Positions 18,317 through 26,493 of a stretch of DNA of 48,782 nt are shown here, piece by piece (the stretch's first letter is position 1; each line of letters opens with the position of its first letter). The notes beneath the pieces are model-generated. The model ran no database searches and was not told the DNA's origin. It saw nothing but the letters and a program-made list of their open reading frames with translations. This DNA is from an uncultured Saprospiraceae bacterium. Lineage in GTDB: Bacteria; Bacteroidota; Bacteroidia; Chitinophagales; Saprospiraceae. The stretch covers positions 1-48,782 of the forward strand of contig CALDEM010000033.1 in the NCBI GenBank assembly GCA_937942435.1, given 5' to 3'. The translations under genes and the position numbers were made by a program.

Positions 18317-19756
18317 TTAATTCTCGAACCACATTGGTGTATCCGTCGGATCGTTAGCCGGCGTGTTAGGATTAGAAGCCACCTCGTTAGGCGGATAATT
18401 AAATCTCTTCAAGATTGTTGAGATTGTTGTTCCCGGAGGAGGATCTAAAGCTGGCACTTTGGTTCTTCTTACGGTATTCCAGGCAACTATAGGTCTCAAA
18501 AATGACTCAAGATAAAGCTGCTCATGAACAGTAGTAAGAGCGTTGGCTTGACCAAGAGAAGCAAGTGACGGTAAGCCACCGATAAATGCGTCAATAGCTC
18601 CTGTTGATATACCTACTCTCGCACCTGGGATCTGTCCACCCCAAAAGCTTAAAATCTGCGCCATACCTGTATCAAATGCACTTTGAGCATCTCCAGATAA
18701 AACACCTTGAAGCGTTAACTCTGCTCTATAGAAGCTAATCTCAGAAGGCAACATTAAGATATGAGGGACATCATTTCTGATTACATTCTCTGAGATAACT
18801 GCTCCAGCTCCGGCTCCAAATGGAAGGAAAGTACCATTACCTGGAGAACCATTTCCATCAGGATCAACTGTAAGCGTTGCCAAACGTGGATCCTCAGCTT
18901 CCGATAATAGATCATACAGAGGCTCTCCCGGTGCGTATACACCTTGCGTCTCATTACCAATACCGAAGAATGCTTCTACTAGTCTGTTATAAGCATTAGA
19001 CTCAGCAGGAGTATCAAAATATCTCACTAATGCTGCTTGCGTGTTATCATCGATGACAGGTTGAGAAAATGCTGCAGATAATTGACTATCTACAGAAGTA
19101 TCTCTGTTACGAATCATCATCAAGATGCGTATCTTAAGTGAGTTAGCATATCTTCTCCAGAGAGACATGTCTCCACCATAGATCAAATCTCCACTTGATA
19201 CATTAACTGATGCATCAGGTATGGCGTCTATAAGGGCCATGGCTTCATCAAGAAGTGCAACACTTCCTCTAAAGACAGTCTCTTGATCATCAAACTGTGG
19301 TGATGGGAAAGTAGCACCATCCAAAGCCTCTGTAAATGGAACAGACTCCCATATGCTACTAAGCTCAAAGAAACTAAGAGCTTTCAATACCTTAGCAATA
19401 GCATTGATATTATTGCTTGATGCTCCTGCTTCTATGGCATCTTCTTCTACAAGAACAAGATTTCCTAGAACTTGCGTGTAAAACATGTTCCATGTATTAC
19501 CAGTCAAGAAAGAAGAGGTGTTCCCTCCTCTTGGGCTGTTAAAGCAAGCTGAAAAGTGTTGAGGAACGTCCATCATTCTGGTTCCCAACTCTGTTACATG
19601 TCTATTAGAATATTGTACGAATACAAATGGTAACACCACGTTAGGATCAGCAGCAGAAGCTACTAATGGGTTGGTGTTTATGTCTAGAGCTTCATCACAA
19701 GATGATACTGTAAAAAGCATCAAAAGTGACAATGCGAATATTTTAGTAAAATTCAT
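18317..19756 (-). CDS. SusD/RagB-family outer-membrane lipoprotein
   Basis: This 479-aa protein has lipobox VSSCDE. It resembles the shorter SusD-like group: LDINTNPLVASAADPNVVLP near the N-terminus, AIAKVLKALSFFELSSIWESVPFTEAL in the middle (helical repeat region) and SLWRRYANSLKIRILMMIRNR after it, a pattern typical of this group. It pairs with the SusC encoded 25 bp upstream and caps the transporter barrel at the cell surface. The sequence alone does not give the ligand. The protein differs in length and sequence from the SusD of operon 1, so the two operons are not a recent duplication. Confidence 0.95.
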   Translation of the reverse strand: MNFTKIFALSLLMLFTVSSCDEALDINTNPLVASAADPNVVLPFVFVQYSNRHVTELGTRMMDVPQHFSACFNSPRGGNTSSFLTGNTWNMFYTQVLGNLVLVEEDAIEAGASSNNINAIAKVLKALSFFELSSIWESVPFTEALDGATFPSPQFDDQETVFRGSVALLDEAMALIDAIPDASVNVSSGDLIYGGDMSLWRRYANSLKIRILMMIRNRDTSVDSQLSAAFSQPVIDDNTQAALVRYFDTPAESNAYNRLVEAFFGIGNETQGVYAPGEPLYDLLSEAEDPRLATLTVDPDGNGSPGNGTFLPFGAGAGAVISENVIRNDVPHILMLPSEISFYRAELTLQGVLSGDAQSAFDTGMAQILSFWGGQIPGARVGISTGAIDAFIGGLPSLASLGQANALTTVHEQLYLESFLRPIVAWNTVRRTKVPALDPPPGTTISTILKRFNYPPNEVASNPNTPANDPTDTPMWFEN

Positions 19757-19781
19757 TGTTATTATCTTTTAAGCTTTACAA

Positions 19782-22700
19782 TTAAAATGTTGCTCTAATG
19801 TTAACTCCTAAACTTCTTGTAGAAGGAACACTAGCTCTCTCAACTCCAAATCCATCTGCACCTGCACCAAATAGTGAAGCTTCTGGATCGATGTGAGGCA
19901 CCTTGCTATATAGCAACGCAACATTTCTTGCTTCAAGGCCAACTGACAAGTTGCTGAAAAATGTCTTGTTTATAATAGACTGAGGGAATGAGTAAGTCAC
20001 TGCGATCTCTCTTAGTTTAACAAACGTAGCATCGAATATGTAAGCCTCTGCTATACTGTTGTCATTAAGAGAACCCCAGAATGCTTGAGAACTTACCAAT
20101 GGAACATCATTGTCTCTGAAAGTACCATCACCATTGTCGATGACTCCTTCTGTATCAAGAAAAGTACCTTCTCTATTGATCAAAGTCTCAGTAACAAGAC
20201 CACTTCCTTGTAGTGCTTCAACTGAGCTTGATCTGATGATACCACCCTGTCTCCAATCTACAGTTGCTCCTATGCTAACAGGTCCGATAGTTACATTGTT
20301 AACAAATCCCATTGTAAAATCAGGAAGTACAGAACCGAATGTTCTTGTTTCTCCTGCCAACCTCGTTCCATCGTTAGGATTGATAATAGGTCTGCCTGAG
20401 ATCGTATCTCTCAAAAATGGAATCCCTAATAATTCAAATCCTCCACCTGCAACAGCAACAACTTGTACACTGTTAAATGCACTTGCAAGGAGTACTCTAT
20501 CTACGCCTTCTGCTAGCTCTGCAACCTTAGTGTCAGCCTTTGAGAAGTTTATCGTAGTATTCCATGTTAGATTTTTAGTTCTAATAGGAGTCGCATCAAT
20601 TGTAAATTCAAAACCAGTTGTGTTTACCTGACCAACGTTAGTCAATAGCGATCCAAACCCTGTTGTTTGAGGGATAGGTAACGCTAAGATCTGGTTGACA
20701 TTCTCAGTACGGAAGTAAGAGAAGTCTACACCTAATCTGTAATCAAAAAAGTCTAGGTCAGCTCCCACTTCATAACTCTTCTGTCTCTCTGGAAGAAGGT
20801 TTTCTGGTGGCACAGTGTTTCCTTTAGAGAATGCTAATCTTCCTGCAAATGGGAAGTTTACATTCAGTCCATATTGTCCTGTAGCTGTTGTAATCGGAAA
20901 GAAGTTAAAGTCTAACTGGTATGGTCCTGTATCATTACCTACCTCAGCATAACTTGCTCTCAACTTACCATAACTAAGTGGACCAGATCCGTCTAATCCC
21001 AGTGCATCTGTAAACACAAATGCTGTACTTACAGAAGGGTAAAAGTATGATCTGTTATTAGCTGGTAGTGTTGACGACCAGTCATTACGACCAGTTACTG
21101 TCACTGTTAAATAATCCTTATAAGTAAAGTCTAATGATCCGTAAGCACCAAAAAGAACTTGTTCTGAGAATGCTCTATTGGGAACAGTTTGCTCCGCGTT
21201 ACCTGGTGCAAATAACTCAGGCACCAATAAAGAGGTTGCAGTTAAGCCTTCTCTCTCAAACTCTCTCTTGTTATAGTTAAACCCAGCGAGGGCAGCTACA
21301 GAGAAGTCATCAGACACATCCATACTATAAGTACCGATGATATCAGTATTTACTTGCGTATTGTTGAACTTATCAATTCTAAAATCTCCATCTATTCTTT
21401 GAGCTGTACCTTTTCTGTTAGTGATCAGTCTGTTATCATTATCAAAATCATAACCCACTTTAGCAGTAAATGCTAATCTATCTAAAGGCGTAAACGTCAA
21501 TGACATATTTGCTAAGACACGGCTATCGTCTCTTTCGTTTCTATTTTCATTTCTGATCCATAGAGGATTGTTAGATGTTGGTGTCGCAGCATTGATCTGG
21601 TTGCCAGCTTCATCGATCCAAGGATCGTATACAGCTGGATCTACAGTACTACTAAATGAAGCTACACTAATAATGTTAGGATCATTGGCACCTGATGCAC
21701 CTGTACCTTCAGAATCAGTTTTGATAAACTGTATACCAAATCTCGACTTAAGCATCGGGCTGTGTGTAACACCGGCGTTAAGTGATACATTATATCTATC
21801 TAAAGAAGCACCTGGTAGGATCCCTGTCTGGTTCAATGCTCCAAGACTTACTCTATAGTCCATCTTTTCATTGCCATCTGAGATCGCAAAGTTGTTGATC
21901 GCACTAAATCCAGTCTTAAAAAAGTCCTTTATACCATTGTCTTCTACACGTGTCAGCGCTCCTGGCTGACCAGTCACTGGCAATGCGCTTACTTGCTGTC
22001 CAACGTTACGTGGTCCCCAGTCAAAGCCAATCGCTGATGAATCGTACTTTGATAAAGATCCCTGCGCATAATCTTGCTGGTAATCAGGCACTACAAACAG
22101 ATCATCTAATCTATAAGATGAGTTGATAGATACTTGAGCATTTCCACTCTTAGAGGATGTACCTCTTTTAGTAGTGATGATCACAGCTCCTGCTGCAGCT
22201 CTTGCTCCATAAAGCGCAGTAGCTGCTGCTCCTTTAAGGATACTCATAGACTCAACGTCATCAGGATTAATAACTGATGCTCCACTACCGAAATCACGAC
22301 TACCGGCTATACGCGAGTTAGAAGCGATCTGATCGTTATTCATCGGTATACCATCGATAACGAATAAAGGATCATTGTTACCTGAAAGTGAAGTTGCACC
22401 TCTAATCAAGATCTTACTTGATGCACCTAAGTTACCACTTGTGTTAGTGATACTTACTCCAGTCACCTTACCTTGTAGTGCATTAATAACATTGTCAGAT
22501 CTTGCTCTAGTGAGCTCGTCACCATCTATCTGATCAATACCGTAACCTAAGCTCTTGGCTTCTTTTTCGATACCAAGGGCAGTTACTACAATCTCATCAA
22601 GAAGTTCTCCTTCGTTGAGCGTTATGTCTATCTGGCTGCGTGTAGAAACGTCAACCTCTTGTGTCTCAAATCCAGTGTAGCTAATCACTAAGATCGAAGA

Positions 22701-22895
22701 GCCTGCTGGAACTCCAATAGAGAATGAACCATCAATCTCTGTTATCGTACCAACATCTGTGCCTTGTACCAATACATTAGCTCCAATAAGAGCCTCTCCT
22801 GCAGGGTCAAGTACTGTTCCTGTCACTGTACGCTGTGCATACATAGCACTCGTGCAGAAACCTAAAAATATCATGAGTGTAAATAAAATCCTCAT
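19782..22895 (-). CDS. SusC/RagA-family TonB-linked outer-membrane transporter
   Basis: This is the 1037-aa transporter of sus operon 2. It has a signal peptide ending in MYAQ, a carboxypeptidase-regulatory-like domain (RTVTGTVLDPAGEALIGANV to about residue 95), the TonB-box-like LDEIVVTALG, a plug (NALQGKVTGVSITNTSG, KILIRGATSL, PLFVIDGIPM, MSILKGAAATALYGARAAAG) and a large barrel ending in NIRATF. It imports an unknown ligand across the outer membrane with its SusD partner. The domain order matches operon 1, but barrel sequences differ widely, so the substrates may differ. A candidate promoter lies at 23021-23028. Confidence 0.97.
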   Translation of the reverse strand: MRILFTLMIFLGFCTSAMYAQRTVTGTVLDPAGEALIGANVLVQGTDVGTITEIDGSFSIGVPAGSSILVISYTGFETQEVDVSTRSQIDITLNEGELLDEIVVTALGIEKEAKSLGYGIDQIDGDELTRARSDNVINALQGKVTGVSITNTSGNLGASSKILIRGATSLSGNNDPLFVIDGIPMNNDQIASNSRIAGSRDFGSGASVINPDDVESMSILKGAAATALYGARAAAGAVIITTKRGTSSKSGNAQVSINSSYRLDDLFVVPDYQQDYAQGSLSKYDSSAIGFDWGPRNVGQQVSALPVTGQPGALTRVEDNGIKDFFKTGFSAINNFAISDGNEKMDYRVSLGALNQTGILPGASLDRYNVSLNAGVTHSPMLKSRFGIQFIKTDSEGTGASGANDPNIISVASFSSTVDPAVYDPWIDEAGNQINAATPTSNNPLWIRNENRNERDDSRVLANMSLTFTPLDRLAFTAKVGYDFDNDNRLITNRKGTAQRIDGDFRIDKFNNTQVNTDIIGTYSMDVSDDFSVAALAGFNYNKREFEREGLTATSLLVPELFAPGNAEQTVPNRAFSEQVLFGAYGSLDFTYKDYLTVTVTGRNDWSSTLPANNRSYFYPSVSTAFVFTDALGLDGSGPLSYGKLRASYAEVGNDTGPYQLDFNFFPITTATGQYGLNVNFPFAGRLAFSKGNTVPPENLLPERQKSYEVGADLDFFDYRLGVDFSYFRTENVNQILALPIPQTTGFGSLLTNVGQVNTTGFEFTIDATPIRTKNLTWNTTINFSKADTKVAELAEGVDRVLLASAFNSVQVVAVAGGGFELLGIPFLRDTISGRPIINPNDGTRLAGETRTFGSVLPDFTMGFVNNVTIGPVSIGATVDWRQGGIIRSSSVEALQGSGLVTETLINREGTFLDTEGVIDNGDGTFRDNDVPLVSSQAFWGSLNDNSIAEAYIFDATFVKLREIAVTYSFPQSIINKTFFSNLSVGLEARNVALLYSKVPHIDPEASLFGAGADGFGVERASVPSTRSLGVNIRATF

Positions 22896-23020
22896 ACAGT
22901 TTGGTTTAGTAAAATTGTGAAAGAATTGTTAAAATAGTATCGTAGGTTATAAACGCCTCTGCGCTTAAATTCGATGCCTCATCATCATGTAACCTTTATG
23001 AAGGTCACTTTAAGAAAGTC

Positions 23021-23028
23021 CAAACATA
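23021..23028 (-). promoter_or_regulatory. Candidate -7 box of sus operon 2
   Basis: The minus strand reads TATGTTTG, a full match to TAnnTTTG, 125 nt upstream of the susC ATG. No clear -33 TTTG is seen at the expected distance. A small hairpin (ACCTT/AAGGT with a 4-nt loop, 22992-23005) lies just downstream and could belong to the leader or to the end of pdxJ. Confidence 0.35.
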
Positions 23029-23068
23029 AAAGTTTTTAGTTGCTTTGCTAACTAGTATGGAAGAAAAA

Positions 23069-23785
23069 TCAAGCAAGTAAGGCTTTATACATGCTAATGA
23101 CGTTTGCAATACCAAAGTATAATGAATCACTTATCAGAGCGTGTCCGATAGAAACTTCAGACAAACTGCTTAACGAATCGCTATAAAATCTCAGGTTATC
23201 TAGGTTGAGATCATGACCTGCATTGACAGCAATACCCAACTCTACGGCCTTGTTTGAGCAAACGATATGATTTTGGATAGCTTCATGCTTATCTCGGAAG
23301 TAGTTGTTGGCATATTGGCCTGTATAGAGCTCTACCCTATCTGCACCCACTTCTTTAGCCGCTATAACTTGATCAGGGTCTGGATCTATAAATAATGAAG
23401 TCCTTATATCCGCTGATCTAAGACTTGAAAGGACATCTGATAAGAGTTGCCGCTGACCTTCGATATCCCAACCTGAGTCAGAAGTTAGTACTCCTGGCGG
23501 ATCAGGCACAAGTGTACATTGGTGGGGCTTCACTGATAATACCTCTTTCATGAAGTTAGCTGACGGGTAGCCCTCAATATTGAGCTCTGTTTTGACCACT
23601 TCTTTTAGTTGACCAAGATCATCATAACGCACATGCCTTTGGTCAGGTCGAGGATGGACTGTTATACCATCAGCACCATATGACTCACAATCTTTAGCAA
23701 ACTTGATAAGATCAGGGATGTTACCACCTCTGCCATTTCTTATTAGTGCTACTTTATTGAGATTTACGCTAAGCTTAGTCTTCAA
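23069..23785 (-). CDS. pdxJ: Pyridoxine 5'-phosphate synthase
   Basis: PdxJ condenses 1-deoxy-D-xylulose 5-phosphate with 3-amino-2-oxopropyl phosphate to give pyridoxine 5'-phosphate, the last ring-forming step of de novo vitamin B6 synthesis. The 238-aa product has the family hallmarks: LSVNLNKVALIRNGRGG at the N-terminus, ITVHPRPDQRH (H44, R46, R50, H51), LVPDPPGVLTSDSGWD, GADRVELYTGQYA and VNAGHDLNLDNL. The start is TTG at 23785. An in-frame stop lies only four codons upstream and no ATG precedes the conserved N-terminus, so a TTG start is needed. The gene diverges from the CPBP-cdsA-psd group. Confidence 0.96.
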   Translation of the reverse strand: MKTKLSVNLNKVALIRNGRGGNIPDLIKFAKDCESYGADGITVHPRPDQRHVRYDDLGQLKEVVKTELNIEGYPSANFMKEVLSVKPHQCTLVPDPPGVLTSDSGWDIEGQRQLLSDVLSSLRSADIRTSLFIDPDPDQVIAAKEVGADRVELYTGQYANNYFRDKHEAIQNHIVCSNKAVELGIAVNAGHDLNLDNLRFYSDSLSSLSEVSIGHALISDSLYFGIANVISMYKALLA

Positions 23786-23838
23786 ATCGAATAGTTAAAT
23801 ATTTGCCGAAAGGCATGTGTTGATAATATTAAGAGCGA

Positions 23839-23846
23839 CAAAGTTA
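23839..23846 (-). promoter_or_regulatory. Candidate -7 box for pdxJ
   Basis: The minus strand reads TAACTTTG, matching TAnnTTTG, 53 nt upstream of the TTG start of pdxJ. No -33 TTTG is evident. Position in the divergent gap between pdxJ and the CPBP protease gene supports the call. Confidence 0.4.
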
Positions 23847-23892
23847 AGCTATCTTCGCTCGTCTTTTAGAGATTATAGAATGTGTAACTAAC

Positions 23893-24759
23893 ATGAGAAA
23901 ACTTGTAATTCTCGTTCTGATCATATTAGGTGGACTTATCGTCTCCAACCTTCTCTCTCTTGGTCTATGGTATGCCGGAGGACTTGATATTAATACAATG
24001 CTCGAAGGTGCCGAGCTGAGTTACGGAAAAAGACAGCTACTTCGAGTGGGCCTTATGATTAACCATATCGGGATGTTTCTGCTACCAGGATTGATCTACT
24101 GTGTTGTGATTATGAAAACGGATATATATCAGAAGTTAAAGCTTCAACCGACATCTGGATTTTTGCAGGTGGCGATGTGGGCAGGCGTTATCTTTTTGAG
24201 TTATCCTCTTCTTATGAAAATCACAGAATGGAATGCCGCCGTACCTCTTCCTGACTGGATGGTAACTTCTCAAGAATCGAACTTCGCTCTTCTCGAGCAA
24301 ACGCTCAATATGGCTCATATCTCAGAATTATTGACCAGTCTGGTATTGGTAGGAGCGCTTGCAGCCGTCGGAGAAGAGCTAATATTTAGAGGAATCGTTC
24401 AAAATCAACTGACAAAAGTCTGGGGGCATCCGCATATAGCCATCATTGTTGCTTCTTTAATATTTGGTGGTTTTCATATGCAGTTTGAGCGATTGCTCCC
24501 ACTGAGCTTTCTTGGGTTAATCCTTGGTTATAGTTATTATTATACCAAGTCATTATGGACTCCGATCATCCTGCACTTCATTAATAATGGTTTACAAGTG
24601 CTTGCCTACTATGTCGCTGTGAAGCAAGGCGAGCTCCCAGAAATAGACAACATCCCAAGCGTCGCATTACCGATAGTATTAGCATCTTTGTTACTTACTT
24701 CGGGCTTAGCGTACTTGGCTATAAGAGCATCCCAATCTAAATATGAACAAAGACCTTAA
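23893..24759 (+). CDS. CPBP-family intramembrane glutamic protease
   Basis: This 288-aa protein has several hydrophobic segments and the three motifs of the CPBP (CAAX protease/Abi) family: EELIFRG (E161, E162, R166), FGGFH (H195) and HFINN (H228 with N231/N232). These residues lie in membrane helices and form the active site of this family, related to Rce1. Bacterial members are linked to bacteriocin self-protection or to protein processing at the membrane; the role here is unknown. The last 17 bp overlap the start of cdsA, so the two are probably co-transcribed and coupled. Sharing a transcript with phospholipid genes suggests a membrane-homeostasis role (inference). Confidence 0.9.
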   Translation: MRKLVILVLIILGGLIVSNLLSLGLWYAGGLDINTMLEGAELSYGKRQLLRVGLMINHIGMFLLPGLIYCVVIMKTDIYQKLKLQPTSGFLQVAMWAGVIFLSYPLLMKITEWNAAVPLPDWMVTSQESNFALLEQTLNMAHISELLTSLVLVGALAAVGEELIFRGIVQNQLTKVWGHPHIAIIVASLIFGGFHMQFERLLPLSFLGLILGYSYYYTKSLWTPIILHFINNGLQVLAYYVAVKQGELPEIDNIPSVALPIVLASLLLTSGLAYLAIRASQSKYEQRP

Positions 24760-25549
24760 ATCAAGAATCCCCGTTGGTATAGCATATGTTATCATCATCG
24801 GCGCTTCAACCTTAGGAGGTGTTGTGTCGACATTAGCGCTGCTCTATGTGTTTGCATTACTTTGCTTGTTTGAGTTTGTGAAAAGTTCGATTGGTAGTCA
24901 AAACGGTTCATTGGTTTATATTATGGGTCTATCGATTGCAGCCTTGTCTCTCCCCCTTTTGGGTATCGATATAAGTAAGTGGATATCCTATATCGTTTAC
25001 TTTTCAGTAGCACTTTTTACAATTAATAGTGGCTATATATTTTTTAAGAAAAAGACATTCTTGACAGAAAGCCCCACTGTGATCATGTCAATGATATATA
25101 TTATTTTTCCATTTTTAATTGCATCGATTTTGGTTTTGACCTATGACGAGTTTCCCAAAATTATACTTGGTATTTTTGTAATCGTCTGGTTAAACGATGC
25201 AGGTGCATATTTTAGTGGAAAGGCTTTTGGTAAGACAAAACTTTTTCCATCTATATCTCCCAATAAAACCTGGGAGGGTTTAATCGGTGGCGGCCTATTA
25301 GGTATACTTATCTGCTTTGCCATCAGTGCCCTCATCGGGGGATTAACTTTAAGGCACTGGTTGATAATTTCTACAATAGTATGGGTCACAGGATCTTTAG
25401 GAGACTTAGTTGAGTCCTCTTGGAAGCGGCAATTAGGTTTAAAAGATAGTGGCTCATTGCTGGGCGGTCACGGAGGTTTTTTGGATCGATTGGATAGTTT
25501 TATCTATGCGGTCCCATTCGTCTCTTTGTATTATATAATAACTCAATAA
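24743..25549 (+). CDS. cdsA: Phosphatidate cytidylyltransferase
   Basis: CdsA makes CDP-diacylglycerol from CTP and phosphatidic acid, the branch point for all membrane phospholipids. The 268-aa product has about seven or eight hydrophobic segments and the family motif SPNKTWEGLIGG (from about residue 172). It also carries the C-terminal signature, SSWKRQLGLKDSGSLL (from S225) then GGHGGFLDRLDS, containing the metal-binding aspartates (D248 and D251). The ATG lies inside the end of the CPBP gene, and psd starts 10 bp after the stop, so the three genes form a tight operon. Confidence 0.97.
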   Translation: MNKDLKSRIPVGIAYVIIIGASTLGGVVSTLALLYVFALLCLFEFVKSSIGSQNGSLVYIMGLSIAALSLPLLGIDISKWISYIVYFSVALFTINSGYIFFKKKTFLTESPTVIMSMIYIIFPFLIASILVLTYDEFPKIILGIFVIVWLNDAGAYFSGKAFGKTKLFPSISPNKTWEGLIGGGLLGILICFAISALIGGLTLRHWLIISTIVWVTGSLGDLVESSWKRQLGLKDSGSLLGGHGGFLDRLDSFIYAVPFVSLYYIITQ

Positions 25550-25559
25550 TTAATAACGG

Positions 25560-26231
25560 ATGACAATCCATAGAGAAGGTAAGGCATCGTTGATCATAAC
25601 CTTGGTAACATTGGGTATCGTAAATGGTATCCTCTGGAGATATGGTGCCAGTGACATTATGCTTTATATAAGCCTGGCGATATCGCTAATACTTTTTCTA
25701 ATCGTATTGCAATTTTTTAGATACCCGAAACGGCTCGTTAGCAATCCAAATGGGCACGAAATCCTCTGCCCCGCAGATGGTAAAGTGGTGGTAATAGAAG
25801 ATACAATAGAGTCAGAATACTTTGAAGATGAGCGGCTCATGATATCCATCTTTATGTCGCCCATCAATGTACACAGCAATCATCATCCTATGAATGGAGA
25901 GATCGCTTACAGCAAATACCATGCTGGCAAATACTTGGTTGCATGGCATCCTAAGTCTTCAACTGAAAACGAAAGACACACAACTGTTTATAAAAATAAT
26001 CACGGTGAAGTTTTGGTCCGTCAGATCGCCGGAGCCTTGGCTCGCAGAATCGTAAACTACATGAATGGTGGAGAAACGGTAAAGCAAGGAGGTGAACTTG
26101 GGTTTATAAAATTTGGCTCGAGAGTAGATGTCTATTTGCCTGTAGGCACACAATATAATGTCAAACTTGGACAAACTGTAAAGGCCAAGGTTGACGTAAT
26201 TGCAACATTGTCTGAAGATATCTCATCTTAA
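25560..26231 (+). CDS. psd: Phosphatidylserine decarboxylase proenzyme
   Basis: This enzyme removes CO2 from phosphatidylserine to give phosphatidylethanolamine. The 223-aa protein is of the short type that self-cleaves at a GS pair to form a pyruvoyl group: the sequence GFIKFGSRVDVYLP places cleavage between G186 and S187, leaving a short alpha chain of about 37 residues. Two hydrophobic segments lie near residues 8-25 and 33-52. PADGKV (D73) and SPINVHSNHHP are further conserved motifs. It follows cdsA by 10 bp. The phosphatidylserine synthase gene is not in the window. A hairpin shortly downstream probably ends the operon. Confidence 0.96.
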   Translation: MTIHREGKASLIITLVTLGIVNGILWRYGASDIMLYISLAISLILFLIVLQFFRYPKRLVSNPNGHEILCPADGKVVVIEDTIESEYFEDERLMISIFMSPINVHSNHHPMNGEIAYSKYHAGKYLVAWHPKSSTENERHTTVYKNNHGEVLVRQIAGALARRIVNYMNGGETVKQGGELGFIKFGSRVDVYLPVGTQYNVKLGQTVKAKVDVIATLSEDISS

Positions 26232-26247
26232 AACTTCCTATAAAAGA

Positions 26248-26310
26248 AAACCGTCATCCCAATATAATCTTCAGTAAGAAATAAGAATTATAATATTGGA
26301 AAGACGGTTT
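26248..26310 (+). terminator. Long imperfect hairpin after psd
   Basis: AAACCGTC (26248-26255) pairs with GACGGTTT (26303-26310). After a symmetric 3-nt internal loop, CCAATAT (26259-26265) pairs with ATATTGG (26293-26299). It starts 17 bp after the psd stop. The T run after it is short, so termination is a moderate call. The rest of the 262-bp gap to the kinase gene shows nothing I can name. Confidence 0.5.
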
Positions 26311-26493
26311 ATCTTAATCACCTTGGCTGAATAGTTGTAGGCTTCAACTTTTTGAAACCTTTTAGAATCAGAAGATTCTAAAAACATTCATAATTTTTTG
26401 TGGCCATTCTAATTGAGAATCGCTCAACATATAACAAAGGTAAGATTGTAATCTCCTGTATAATTAGTACTTACTCTAAGATTGACACTAGGG

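Noticed and set aside
20110..20631. A 173-codon open frame on the plus strand within susC of operon 2.
   Set aside because: It is antisense to a complete SusC barrel, rich in Ser, Pro and Thr as expected for a shadow, and has no family motif.
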